Notes: generated by a model from the sequence alone, not told the origin. Positions 48,281 through 57,180 are shown, numbered from the stretch's first letter. The stretch: 64,000 nt of DNA from an uncultured Pelagibacteraceae bacterium (GCA_902556505.1 CACDWM010000003.1:62001-126000); one strand, 5' to 3'. A program made the numbers and translations.

Positions 48281-48296
48281 ATTACTGGGGTTTTTT
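48261..48296. terminator. Bidirectional intrinsic terminator between convergent genes
   Basis: CCCCAGTAATT (48268-48278) and AATTACTGGGG (48280-48290) are perfect complements, flanked by seven A on the left and six T on the right, so both strands have a stem followed by a U tract. It ends the MFS transcript on the plus strand and the binding-protein transcript on the minus strand. The left arm lies within the last codons and stop of the MFS gene. Confidence 0.9.
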
Positions 48297-48312
48297 GAAT
48301 TAAGATAAAAAA

Positions 48313-49503
48313 TTATCTTTGTTTTTTAGTTTTGAATTTTCCGCCTTTAACTTCTTGTTCTAAGAAAGAACCTTCAGCTTCACCAACACTAGTAAAAGTT
48401 ACTCCAGTAGCACCTTCGTAATTAATCTTTTTACCTTTTGCTAGTAAGTCTAAACCTTTCTTAAGTTCACCTGGATAAATTTTAGTTCCAGGAGCATTAG
48501 CAACATCCATTACATTTTTTGCAATTGATGCTCTGTCAGCAGAGTTACCTGCTTGCATTGCAAGAACGATTAAAGCAGCTGCATCGTAAGATTCACCTGT
48601 GTAAGGACCAGAAGCTTCTACACCCCCAGCTTTTGCAACTTCAGCAAATATACCTGCACCTTTACCAGTAGAACCTGGTAATGATCCAAATGATTTACTT
48701 AAATCTTTTCCGAATGCGTCAACTAAAGATTGACCAATCATACCATCTGATAAAATAAATCTATCAAACGCACCAGAGTCTAAAGAAGCTTGAATAATTC
48801 CTTTTCCTCCTTGGTCAAGATAACCAATAACTGCTACAGCATCACCACCAGCAGAAGCAAGAGTTGCTACTTCAGATGAGTAATCTGCTTTTCCATCTTC
48901 GTGAGCAGTTACAGTTGTAACTTTAATACCATGAGCTTCAACTGCTGCTTTGTAAACATCAGCTAAACCTTTACCATAGTCATTGTTAGTATAAGTGATT
49001 GCAACACTTTTTACTTTTCTATCTTTAGTTATGTCAGCTAAAATTTGGCCACCTCTAGCATCTGATGGAGCAGTTCTAAAGAAATACCCTTTATCATCTA
49101 GAGTTGTTAATCCTGGAGAAGTAGCTGAAGGTGAAATCATTACTACACCATTTGGTACAGCAACGTTAGTTGCAATAGCACCAGTTACACCTGAACAGTC
49201 TGCTCCCATAATTGCAGCTACACCACCTGAAATTAATCCCTCAGCTGCAGCTGTTGCCGCTGCTGAGTCAACACAAGTTGAGTCTGCTCTTACTGGCTCA
49301 ATTTTTTTTCCACCTAATAGCGAACCTGAGTCAGAAGCTTCTTTAAATGCAAGCTCTGCAGATGCAGCCATAGCTGGAGTTAGAGATTCAATAGGACCAG
49401 TGAATCCTAAGATGATCCCCATTTTAATCGAATGTCCGTCTGCCATTACATTTGAACCAAAACTTGATACAAACATAAATACAGCGATAAATAGTTTTCT
49501 CAT
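48313..49503 (-). CDS. Branched-chain-type amino-acid ABC transporter substrate-binding protein (second)
   Basis: Periplasmic Peripla_BP_6 receptor. The start is the ATG at 49503 (MRKLFIAVFMFVSSFG), preceded by GAGGA at a good distance; the upstream in-frame ATG at 49527 would spoil the signal peptide. Cleavage is likely near SNVMADG. The mature start KMGIILGFTGPIESLTPAMAASAELAF and the conserved VPNGVVMISPSATSPGLTTL fit the family. It is 396 residues. It faces the second Liv operon tail to tail across a terminator and is the most likely receptor for it, since that operon has none of its own; this is inference from position. Confidence 0.91.
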   Translation of the reverse strand: MRKLFIAVFMFVSSFGSNVMADGHSIKMGIILGFTGPIESLTPAMAASAELAFKEASDSGSLLGGKKIEPVRADSTCVDSAAATAAAEGLISGGVAAIMGADCSGVTGAIATNVAVPNGVVMISPSATSPGLTTLDDKGYFFRTAPSDARGGQILADITKDRKVKSVAITYTNNDYGKGLADVYKAAVEAHGIKVTTVTAHEDGKADYSSEVATLASAGGDAVAVIGYLDQGGKGIIQASLDSGAFDRFILSDGMIGQSLVDAFGKDLSKSFGSLPGSTGKGAGIFAEVAKAGGVEASGPYTGESYDAAALIVLAMQAGNSADRASIAKNVMDVANAPGTKIYPGELKKGLDLLAKGKKINYEGATGVTFTSVGEAEGSFLEQEVKGGKFKTKKQR

Positions 49504-49610
49504 TATCTTCCTCTTTATTGTTAACAATTTATAAAAGCCAATTTAAGTATGAATACAATCAATATTCAATGACAAAATTATCCTATTTTAGATGGGTTAA
49601 TTGATACGGA

Positions 49611-51092
49611 TTATCTTATTGAGAAAGGGTCTAGAGAAGGTTCGTCTGATGTGTAGAACCAAGTTGTTTTCACTCTTGTATAGTCTTTAATTGAGTCAAT
49701 TCCTGCTTCTTTTCCATATCCACTATCCTTGATACCTCCAAAAGGAGCTGAAGGAGAAATTAATCTGTAAGTATTTACAAAGGTTATACCTGCCCGTATA
49801 GCATTAGATACCCTCATTCCTCTTGCGAGATCACTAGTATAAACACCTGAAGAAAGACCATATTGATTATCATTCATTAATTCTATTACCTCTTTTTCAG
49901 TATCAAATTTCATTACTGATAATACTGGGCCAAAAAGTTCATTCTCAGCAGCTGGCAGATTATGATTTTCACACTCAATTATTGTTGGTGGGAAATAATA
50001 ACCTTTATTTGAAAAAGGATGTCTTTTACCACCGCATTTAATTTTTCCACCTTGTTCAACAGTTAATTTAATATTTTTTTCTATTACTTCTAGTTGTTTA
50101 AAGTTACTTAAGGGACCCATTTCAGTATCAGAATCCATTGGAGCACCTATTTTAATTTTTTCTGCTCTTGATGCTAACTTATCTAAAAATTCCTTATAAA
50201 TTCCTTTTTGTAAGTATAACCTTGAACCTGCTATACAACTTTGACCACTTGCTCCAAATATTCCAGCAGTTATTCCATTAATTGCATTTTCTTGTTTAGC
50301 ATCATCAAAAACAGCTACAGGACTTTTTCCACCTAACTCTAAACTCACCTCAGATAAATTTTCTGCAGAGTTTCTAATTATATGTCTTGCAGTTTCAGGA
50401 CCTCCTGTAAAAGCTACTTTCTCAACTAAGTTGTGAGTAGTTAAAGCTTTACCACAAGGATCTCCAAAACCAGAAACTACATTTACCACACCTTTTGGTA
50501 TTCCAGTTTCTTCAACTAACTTTGCAAACTCAAACATAGTTGCTGGTGCTAATTCAGAACATTTAATTACTACTGTATTACCCATAGCTAAAGCAGGAGC
50601 AACTTTTGTTGCAGTTAAAAACATTTGAGAATTCCAAGGAATGATAGCTGCAATAACACCTATTGGAATTCTTGTTGTGATCGCTTGAATATTTGGTTTA
50701 TCTATAGGAAGAACTGTTCCCTCAACTTTGTCAGCTAAACCTGCATAGTAATCATAATATTCTGCAATATATTTTGCTTGTTGATAAGTTTCTCTGTAGA
50801 GTTTTCCTGTATCAATGGTTTCAATCTTTCCTAATAATTCAGAATTTTCTCTAAGTTTATTTCCAATGGCTCTTAAATATTTTGCTCTATCTCTTGCAAT
50901 CATTTTTGGCCATTCACCTTCAAAAGCTTTTTGTGCAGCTTTTACAGCTCTATCCACATCATTTGCGCTAGCTTCAGGTACTACAGCCCAAGGCTTATTG
51001 TTTTCTGGATTTAAAGTTTCAAAAGTTTTTTTTGTATCAGAGTCTACCCACTGACCATCTATATACATTTGATATTTTTTTAATTCAGGCAT
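49611..51092 (-). CDS. NAD(P)-dependent aldehyde dehydrogenase
   Basis: ALDH superfamily enzyme of 493 residues that oxidises an aldehyde to the acid. The cofactor and active-site motifs are IPWNSQMFLTATKVAPALA near residue 150, the glutamate in VSLELGGKSPVAVF near residue 252, the catalytic cysteine in GASGQSCIAGSRLYL near residue 287, and FGPVLSVMKF near residue 387. It is the last gene of a four-gene minus-strand run beginning with a flavin monooxygenase, and overlaps the hydrolase gene by 8 bases. It would be expected to oxidise the aldehyde that the upstream enzymes release. Substrate unknown. Confidence 0.92.
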   Translation of the reverse strand: MPELKKYQMYIDGQWVDSDTKKTFETLNPENNKPWAVVPEASANDVDRAVKAAQKAFEGEWPKMIARDRAKYLRAIGNKLRENSELLGKIETIDTGKLYRETYQQAKYIAEYYDYYAGLADKVEGTVLPIDKPNIQAITTRIPIGVIAAIIPWNSQMFLTATKVAPALAMGNTVVIKCSELAPATMFEFAKLVEETGIPKGVVNVVSGFGDPCGKALTTHNLVEKVAFTGGPETARHIIRNSAENLSEVSLELGGKSPVAVFDDAKQENAINGITAGIFGASGQSCIAGSRLYLQKGIYKEFLDKLASRAEKIKIGAPMDSDTEMGPLSNFKQLEVIEKNIKLTVEQGGKIKCGGKRHPFSNKGYYFPPTIIECENHNLPAAENELFGPVLSVMKFDTEKEVIELMNDNQYGLSSGVYTSDLARGMRVSNAIRAGITFVNTYRLISPSAPFGGIKDSGYGKEAGIDSIKDYTRVKTTWFYTSDEPSLDPFSIR

Positions 51093-51873
51093 TATTTATA
51101 TGTTTCATTATTGCATTATTTACTTCGTCTGCATATTCAATAGTGCATAGATGTTTTCCATTTTTGATTTCAACATATGTTGAATTTTCTATATCTTTAT
51201 TTAAATTTTTAGACATATCAGGTGTAGATCCTGGATCATCCGATCCTGTTATTATTAAAGTATTTGTTTTTATATTTTTTATATTTTCAAGATTGTCCTT
51301 ATAGTTTGCAAATACCTCATAAGATTTAATAAAATTTTCTTGATCAATTCCTTTCTTGTTAAGAATTTTCATAAACTCATCATATAACTCAGGATTTTGT
51401 TCAAGGTATTTATCTGAAAACCATCTCTTCATTGCCATTTGAGATATTGGCATATTTTTTTTTGCCAAATTCACTCTATCAATTACATTTTGTCTTTCCT
51501 CTGCTGTCCTTTGATATGTAGTGGATATTAGAGTTAAAGAATTTAAATAATTTTCATATTTTGAAGCAAATTCAATTGCAATCAAAGATCCGATAGAAAA
51601 ACCAATTAAATTAAATTTTTCTATCTTTAGGTTTTTTACTAAATTTGATAATTGATCAATAAAATTTTCCATTGATAAATTTGGCTTTTTAAAAGGTGTT
51701 TTTCCATGTCCCAACAGATCATAAGTTATAAAGGAATTGTTCTTAAAAAATTCAATTTGTGGTTTCCACATTTGTTGATTTAAACCAACACCATGAATAA
51801 AGATTATTGGTAAAGAATTTTTGTTGTTAAAATAATAATGATTTTGATCGTTATCAAAATTGTAAGACATCAA
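51085..51873 (-). CDS. Alpha/beta-fold hydrolase
   Basis: Hydrolase of 262 residues in the class of enol-lactonases, RutD-like and ring-cleavage hydrolases. The oxyanion region IFIHGVGLNQQMWKPQIEF is near residue 24, the nucleophile serine in NLIGFSIGSLIAIEFAS near residue 93, the acid in ITGSDDPGSTPD and the histidine in IKNGKHLCTIEYADEV near residue 240, giving a complete triad. It follows the DUF1185 gene directly and overlaps the dehydrogenase gene, so it should act between the monooxygenase and the dehydrogenase. Substrate not determinable. Confidence 0.9.
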   Translation of the reverse strand: MMSYNFDNDQNHYYFNNKNSLPIIFIHGVGLNQQMWKPQIEFFKNNSFITYDLLGHGKTPFKKPNLSMENFIDQLSNLVKNLKIEKFNLIGFSIGSLIAIEFASKYENYLNSLTLISTTYQRTAEERQNVIDRVNLAKKNMPISQMAMKRWFSDKYLEQNPELYDEFMKILNKKGIDQENFIKSYEVFANYKDNLENIKNIKTNTLIITGSDDPGSTPDMSKNLNKDIENSTYVEIKNGKHLCTIEYADEVNNAIMKHINNA

Positions 51874-52458
51874 TTAGTTATCGATACCCATCTCTTTCAT
51901 ATCTTGATATCTATCACCCGTTCTTGCATGAGCTCGTCCAGTTGGAGCGCCTCCAATTGCAACAACTATTTCATCTTCATTAGGTGCATCATGAATTGTA
52001 AATTCATGCGTTAGATAAAAAGGTCTTAATCCAGCATCAGTTTTATGCATCATTGGAATTGAAATTTTTGCTCCCGCAGGACCTCTAGTGTTAGTAAAAC
52101 TTAAATAAGAAGTTCCACCAACGGCATCTCTAAATTTATTTCCAAATCTTAAAGTATGAATAAATGCAGATGCATGTTCTATTTCACCATTTAATCCAAC
52201 CATCGCAGATTTCCCATAAGCTAAAATTTTTTCACCTGATCCAATTTCTTTTGTTAATTCTGGCACTAAAAGATCTCCTAATTGAGGTGCAAGATCTAGT
52301 ATTTCTGGTTTTAAATCTTCTACAAAACCTTTTCCAGCCCAAGGGTTTTCTATAACAGCTGCAACCGAAACTAGCAGAACAGGCTCTTTAGCTTTTTTTC
52401 CACCTTCAATAAAAGTTTTATCTACAAATTTAGCAAATTTTCTAAGTTTTAAATCCAT
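51874..52458 (-). CDS. DUF1185 / AA_synth family protein
   Basis: A 194-residue protein that I assign to the DUF1185 family, annotated as 'amino acid synthesis' without established reaction. Recognisable stretches are VAAVIENPWAGKGFVEDL near residue 32, EIGSGEKILAYGKSAMVGLNG near residue 90 and the C-terminal VVAIGGAPTGRAHARTGDR. The conserved glutamate, histidine and arginine residues look enzyme-like. It lies between a luciferase-like monooxygenase (3-base gap) and an alpha/beta hydrolase (no gap), which argues for a catabolic rather than a biosynthetic job here. Confidence 0.85.
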   Translation of the reverse strand: MDLKLRKFAKFVDKTFIEGGKKAKEPVLLVSVAAVIENPWAGKGFVEDLKPEILDLAPQLGDLLVPELTKEIGSGEKILAYGKSAMVGLNGEIEHASAFIHTLRFGNKFRDAVGGTSYLSFTNTRGPAGAKISIPMMHKTDAGLRPFYLTHEFTIHDAPNEDEIVVAIGGAPTGRAHARTGDRYQDMKEMGIDN

Positions 52459-52461
52459 TTA

Positions 52462-53628
52462 TTAGCTAGCTCTTTGAATGTTCGTATCTATTGGTTTTAT
52501 ATTTGGAATAACTTCTTCTGTAAATAATTTGATGCTTCTCATACAGTCTTCGTGTTTAATTCCTGGAAAGTTAGACCAGACTTGTAAATTTTGAAGATTT
52601 AATTCTTGTTGAAGTTCTTTTATTTTTTCTATTACAAACTCAGGTGTTCCAAATAAAAGATTTCTTTTATGAAGAAATTCATAATTTAATAAATCTAGCT
52701 TATTTTTCGTCTCTGGTAATTTTTCATCAGGGTCCATATGATTTCCTAAACCTCTCCAATGACAAACCCATCTCATATAATTTACAATATGTTCTCCAGC
52801 CATTTTTTCAGCCTCTTCCATAGTTTCTGCAACAAACATATCTCTAACCAAACTAATACCTTCCCCTAGTGGTACATCTCTATTTTCAGCTTTAGATTTT
52901 GCCTCTTTATAAATTTCAAATCTTTTTTTCAAAGCTTTTACAGTTGGTATCCACATAATTGTATTAAGCCCATTTTCTGCTGCCCACTGAATTGATCTTT
53001 CTCCATCAACTACTTGAGAAATTGGTGGGAAAGGTTTTTGATAAGGTTTTGGTAATACAGATATTTGTTTTAATTCGTTTGTTTTTAAATCTACAATATT
53101 TTCTTTTGGAGGACTCATATCGTGTTGCCAAATGAAATTAGGAGATGGATAAGTATAGAATTCGCCCTGGTGAGAGAAGAAATCTTCAGACCATGCTTTT
53201 TTCATTATGTCCAATGTTTCAGAAAATAGTCTAAAATTTTTTGCTTGGTCTTTTAAGTCAGCTTCTTTGTTCATGTTAATAGCTTCTCTACCATAAACTC
53301 CTCTACCAATACCTACTTCAACTCTTCCTTTTGACATTTGGTCAAGGGTAGCAATATCTTCTGCAAGTCTTATAGGATTATGAAATGTAATTACGTTACA
53401 AGCTTGTCCTAAACGAATATTTCTAGTTCTTGCAGCAGCATCAGTGCACATCATTAGTGGATTGGTGCACGACTCCATTCCTTCATGATTAAAATGATGT
53501 TCGGTATACCATATAGAATTCCAATTATTTTGATCACAATATTCAGTGATCTCTCTAGCTTCATCTAAAAGTTGGGTATAAGGTTTTTTATCCCAATTAG
53601 TAGTGTTACAAAAATATCCAAAGTTCAT
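52462..53628 (-). CDS. LLM-class flavin-dependent monooxygenase (bacterial luciferase-like)
   Basis: Luciferase-like TIM-barrel oxygenase of 388 residues that uses reduced FMN and O2. The start is the ATG at 53628 (MNFGYFCNTTNWD), preceded by GGAGG; an upstream in-frame ATG at 53670 ignores this site. Typical segments are the N-terminal WNSIWYTEHHFNHEGMESCTNPL with the His pair, TRNIRLGQACNVITFHNPIRLAEDIATLDQMSKGR (quoted in parts across residues 86-120) and GVGRGVYGREAI-like GIGRGVYGREA. It heads the four-gene operon. Members oxidise alkanes, sulfonates, heterocycles or pyrimidines, so the substrate stays open. No flavin reductase lies nearby. Confidence 0.9.
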   Translation of the reverse strand: MNFGYFCNTTNWDKKPYTQLLDEAREITEYCDQNNWNSIWYTEHHFNHEGMESCTNPLMMCTDAAARTRNIRLGQACNVITFHNPIRLAEDIATLDQMSKGRVEVGIGRGVYGREAINMNKEADLKDQAKNFRLFSETLDIMKKAWSEDFFSHQGEFYTYPSPNFIWQHDMSPPKENIVDLKTNELKQISVLPKPYQKPFPPISQVVDGERSIQWAAENGLNTIMWIPTVKALKKRFEIYKEAKSKAENRDVPLGEGISLVRDMFVAETMEEAEKMAGEHIVNYMRWVCHWRGLGNHMDPDEKLPETKNKLDLLNYEFLHKRNLLFGTPEFVIEKIKELQQELNLQNLQVWSNFPGIKHEDCMRSIKLFTEEVIPNIKPIDTNIQRAS

Positions 53629-53732
53629 AAAGCCTCCTTTAAAAATTAATTTAAAGACGACCGATCCCACTTTCGTAAATTTTTGAATTTAACGACGAGT
53701 TATGTATCGCTTTATATTTAACCTTATTATTA

Positions 53733-54701
53733 CTAACGTTGATATTCAATAAATTTCTTTAAGGATTTGTTAAGAAATTTCTCATAAATTGGACCATTAT
53801 TTTTGAATTTGCTACCATTTAAAAATGATTGGTTCATTTTGAAATCATAGGAAGGTTCAAAGAAAAAAGGAATAGAGAGTCTCTTACTTTTATTCCACAA
53901 AACTCTGTGATTAGTTGCTTTAAATTTTCCTTTGCTTAGAAACTCCAAAGCTTTACCAGTGTTTACTACTAAAGCTTTTTTGTTAAATGGTACATCATAC
54001 CATTTTTTATTTTTTCTATTTTGTACCTGCAATCCACCTTTTCTATCTTGATAGAGAACTGTGAATATACCACTATCAACATGCGTTTCACATCCAAGAG
54101 CAACCCCATCTTGTTTAGATATTTCTACCGGTTTTGTCTGATTAGGATAATAATTAAATCTTAATGTGCTTAATGTTTTTAATCTTGAAAAAGCTACACT
54201 AGAAATATCAGGATTTTTTTTATTAAGTTTTATTACACTTTTAAATAAAGTTTCACTCAATCTATAAATATTATCAAAATATTTGTTTAAAATATTTATT
54301 GAACTTTTTTTAAAACACTCATCTAGATTAAGAAATTCTATGTATTGATTATTTAGATTTGAAGAATATTTTTTAGTTACTTTTAAATCACCTATATCCA
54401 AACCTTCTTTTCCGTTCACATCATTAGGAAAATATCCTCTGTAAAGATTTTTATTTTTTTTATTCCATTTTTTAGGTGATAATTTTCTTTTCTTACTGTC
54501 TGGTAAATTAAAAAATTTATTCCCAACTTCGCATGTTTTTTTAATTTCTTTTAGATTAATTCCATGTCCAGTAATTTGAAAAAATCCTACATTGACACAA
54601 GCTTTTTCAATTTCTTTAATTGTTTTAAATGCATTTTGAGTTTCAAAATTATTTTTTATTAAAGAAGAAATATTAATTGTTGGTATAAAATTCTTGCTCA
54701 T
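53733..54701 (-). CDS. Isopenicillin-N-synthase-like Fe(II)/2OG dioxygenase
   Basis: Non-haem iron oxygenase of 322 residues. It has the DIOX_N-type N-terminal region (FIPTINISSL, GFFQITGHGI) and the C-terminal jelly roll with iron ligands in ETHVDSGIFTVLYQD (near residue 202) and the distal histidine in ATNHRVLWNKSKRLSIPFFF (near residue 260), whose RLS serves as the 2-oxoglutarate anchor. The family hydroxylates or cyclises many small molecules. It overlaps the EamA carrier gene by 4 bases (ATGA), so a transported substrate or product is likely. About 100 bases separate it from the monooxygenase operon downstream. Confidence 0.9.
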   Translation of the reverse strand: MSKNFIPTINISSLIKNNFETQNAFKTIKEIEKACVNVGFFQITGHGINLKEIKKTCEVGNKFFNLPDSKKRKLSPKKWNKKNKNLYRGYFPNDVNGKEGLDIGDLKVTKKYSSNLNNQYIEFLNLDECFKKSSINILNKYFDNIYRLSETLFKSVIKLNKKNPDISSVAFSRLKTLSTLRFNYYPNQTKPVEISKQDGVALGCETHVDSGIFTVLYQDRKGGLQVQNRKNKKWYDVPFNKKALVVNTGKALEFLSKGKFKATNHRVLWNKSKRLSIPFFFEPSYDFKMNQSFLNGSKFKNNGPIYEKFLNKSLKKFIEYQR

Positions 54702-55651
54702 CTTCTAACTGGTGTTTCTGTTGCAATAAATTGATCTCTAACTCTCTCTCTCATGTAAATATAAATTCCAGCTGCTATAATACACGCAACACCAATAAAC
54801 GTTCTAGTCGTTGGTACCTCATTAAATAAAAAGTAGCCAGGTATCATAGACATAATTATTAATGAGTACTCAAACAAAGAAACAACGGAAGGCGATGCAA
54901 CTATATATGCTGAAAAAATACAAACAAAAGCTATTGATGCAGCAAAACCAAAAAATAAAATAAATTTCCATGTATATTCAATATTTGAAAACCATTCTCT
55001 AAAGATGAATTGTATTATTGGATCAAAGTTTGAATTATTTAGTTGACCACTTCCCATAAAAAAATACAAAATTACACACAGCAATATTGCAATTAGATAA
55101 AAGTAATATAGTTGGGTGTTAACATCATCTTTATCGGATGTATATTTAGTGATTGTCATAGAGGCCGCATAACAAAATGCACAAAAAACTGGTAAAAGAC
55201 TTCGATATTCAAAGTCTGAAAAATTTGGATTTAAGACTATAAAAACGCCAATAAAACCAAAAACAATTGCTGACCACCTTCTAATACCAATAGTTTCTTT
55301 TAAAAATAACTTTGCAAATATTGATACAAAAAAAGGTGATGAAAAAAATAGAGCATTCGCTGTTGCTAAAGGCATAAAAGTTAATGAGATAAAAAAAGCA
55401 GAAAAAGCAATAAAATGCAAAATCACTCTTAGTATTGTTAAAAAAGGATAGTAAGTTTTAAGAGAGACTTTTTGTTTTCTTAATTTTATATAACCAAATA
55501 GCAAAATTGCTGCAACAAAATATCTTCCAAAAAATATTTCATACAAAGCTGCTTTTTCAAAAATGAATTTAATTAAAGCATCCTGCATTGCAAAAAATGT
55601 CATTGCAGTAATAATTAAAAGTATTCCTTTTGAATTATTATTAGCGCCCAT
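54698..55651 (-). CDS. EamA-family (DMT) transporter
   Basis: Ten-helix carrier of 317 residues with two EamA repeats: TAMTFFAMQDALIKFIFEK in the first and FAASIAFVCIFSAYIVASPSVVSLFEYS in the second. The C terminus ends with a basic cytoplasmic tail (YMRERVRDQFIATETPVRR). It precedes and overlaps the dioxygenase gene on the minus strand. The substrate is unknown; pairing with a small-molecule dioxygenase suggests an amino-acid-like or osmolyte compound. Confidence 0.9.
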   Translation of the reverse strand: MGANNNSKGILLIITAMTFFAMQDALIKFIFEKAALYEIFFGRYFVAAILLFGYIKLRKQKVSLKTYYPFLTILRVILHFIAFSAFFISLTFMPLATANALFFSSPFFVSIFAKLFLKETIGIRRWSAIVFGFIGVFIVLNPNFSDFEYRSLLPVFCAFCYAASMTITKYTSDKDDVNTQLYYFYLIAILLCVILYFFMGSGQLNNSNFDPIIQFIFREWFSNIEYTWKFILFFGFAASIAFVCIFSAYIVASPSVVSLFEYSLIIMSMIPGYFLFNEVPTTRTFIGVACIIAAGIYIYMRERVRDQFIATETPVRR

Positions 55652-55691
55652 TATGCACCTATATCAAAAAAAAATTGTATAGAATATTTAA

Positions 55692-56153
55692 TTATTTCTT
55701 TAATTTAGAAGAGAATAGAAGACCTTCGCTTGAAAATTTTGACTTATTTTCTTCAATAAAATCTTTCATTAATTTTACTTTTTCTTCTTCAAATTCTGTA
55801 ACTTTCCTTTTGCTTAAATCTATATAAAGCGATACCCATTCCATAGAAGCTGAAATTTTGTTAGTTTTTTGAGAAATCATTTCCATTTTTAAATGCAATC
55901 TTTTTTTATCATGATCAAAATAAGTCAGATTAACATTGACCATTTCTCCCTCTTTTACCTCATTTAAATATTTAGTATTGGTTTCAACAACCATTGTACT
56001 TCTATTAAGATTTTTTGCTGCTGTTCCACCCATTTTAAATTTTTCAAGAGCAACTTCCCATGCTTGATCAAAAACAAGCACATAATAAGCCATATTCATA
56101 TGATTGTTGTAATCAACCCATTCTTTTTTTACCTCGAAAGTTTTTAATAACAC
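55692..56153 (-). CDS. Hot-dog fold acyl-CoA thioesterase (4HBT type)
   Basis: A 153-residue single hot-dog-domain thioesterase. The active-site segment is EWVDYNNHMNMAYYVLVFDQAWE near residue 11, with the Asp-x3-His-x-Asn arrangement of 4-hydroxybenzoyl-CoA thioesterases. It starts 1 base after the ProV-type ATPase gene ends, so the two are one unit. Hot-dog thioesterases in carnitine breakdown release glycine betaine from betainyl-CoA; placement next to a betaine-transporter ATPase and close to a butyrobetaine-type dioxygenase makes this a candidate role, but it is inference. Confidence 0.88.
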   Translation of the reverse strand: MLLKTFEVKKEWVDYNNHMNMAYYVLVFDQAWEVALEKFKMGGTAAKNLNRSTMVVETNTKYLNEVKEGEMVNVNLTYFDHDKKRLHLKMEMISQKTNKISASMEWVSLYIDLSKRKVTEFEEEKVKLMKDFIEENKSKFSSEGLLFSSKLKK

Positions 56154-56154
56154 T

Positions 56155-57180
56155 TTATGATCTTGTTAATGAAGACTGTAATTCTTGATTTGAAATGTAT
56201 CCTTTTACATTTCCACTTTTATCAACCACTTCACAATTTGAGTCAGAACAAACGATTTTTGGTAAAAAATCTTCTATAAATTCGTCTTCATTTACTTTTA
56301 TTAAGTTTGATTTATCTATGTCATTAGCTTGATCAGCAGTTTTCATAATAATTTTTGCCTTTATAACTTTTGCTCTATTCACATCTTTTACGAAAGCTTT
56401 TACATAATCATCAGCAGGGTTCATAATAATTTCTTCTGGAGTTCCTACTTGGACTAATTTTCCAGAGTTTAATATCCCGATATGATCACCCAATCTTAAT
56501 GATTCATCTAGATCGTGAGTAATAAATACAATTGTTTTTTTTAGTTCTGCTTGAAGATCAATTAATTGTTTTTGCATATCACTTCTAATCAGAGGATCTA
56601 GAGCGCTGAAAGCTTCATCCATTAACATGATATCTGTATCAGTAGCTAATGCTCTTGCTAAACCAACACGTTGCTGCATTCCTCCCGATAATTGAGCGGG
56701 GTATTGATTTTCAAAACCAGTAAGACCAACTGCATCAATTTTTTCCATTGAGATTTTATTTCTTTCATCTTCACCTTTGCCTTGCATTTCTAATCCGTAA
56801 CCAACATTTTGAATTACTGTTTTATGTGGGAATAAACCAAATCTTTGAAATACCATGCTCATTTTATGTCTTCTAAATTCAATAAGCTTATCTTTATCAA
56901 GTGACATTACATTCGTGCCCTCAACTAAAATTTCACCATCAGTTGGATCGATTAGTCTATTTAAATGTCTTATTAGTGTTGATTTTCCTGATCCTGATAA
57001 ACCCATACAAACAAAGGTTTCTCCTTCTTCAATTTTAAGTGAAACATTATTTAATCCAACGGTATGACCAGTTTGCTCTAAAATTTCATCTTTTGTTGCA
57101 CCATTTTTTACCATTGGCAGTACAGAGGATGGGTTGTTTCCAAAAATTTTGTAAACGTTGTTGATCTCAATTTTTGACAT
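56155..57180 (-). CDS. proV: Glycine betaine/proline-type ABC transporter ATPase (ProV/OpuAA-like)
   Basis: Nucleotide-binding subunit of a quaternary-amine importer. It has the ProV-specific N-terminal segment (VYKIFGNNPSSVLPMVKNGATKDE region), Walker A GLSGSGKST at residues 60-68, signature LSGGMQQRV, Walker B IMLMDEAFSALD and FITHDLDESLRLGDHIG. At 341 residues it is shorter than the 400-residue ProV with two CBS domains; only one CBS-like unit (about residues 285-335) is visible. No ProW permease or ProX binding-protein gene lies in this window, so its partners must be elsewhere. It is divergent from the aldolase gene. Confidence 0.92.
   Translation of the reverse strand: MSKIEINNVYKIFGNNPSSVLPMVKNGATKDEILEQTGHTVGLNNVSLKIEEGETFVCMGLSGSGKSTLIRHLNRLIDPTDGEILVEGTNVMSLDKDKLIEFRRHKMSMVFQRFGLFPHKTVIQNVGYGLEMQGKGEDERNKISMEKIDAVGLTGFENQYPAQLSGGMQQRVGLARALATDTDIMLMDEAFSALDPLIRSDMQKQLIDLQAELKKTIVFITHDLDESLRLGDHIGILNSGKLVQVGTPEEIIMNPADDYVKAFVKDVNRAKVIKAKIIMKTADQANDIDKSNLIKVNEDEFIEDFLPKIVCSDSNCEVVDKSGNVKGYISNQELQSSLTRS

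Noticed and set aside
35604..49503. Recent tandem duplication of a Liv transporter
   Set aside because: Gene order (H-M-G-F versus G-F-H-M), subunit lengths and Walker B sequences differ, so the two systems are old paralogues.
48995..49534. A 179-residue plus-strand frame opposite the binding-protein gene
   Set aside because: It mirrors a gene with a clear signal peptide, ribosome-binding site and family motifs; the plus-strand product is low-complexity and without homology that I recognise.
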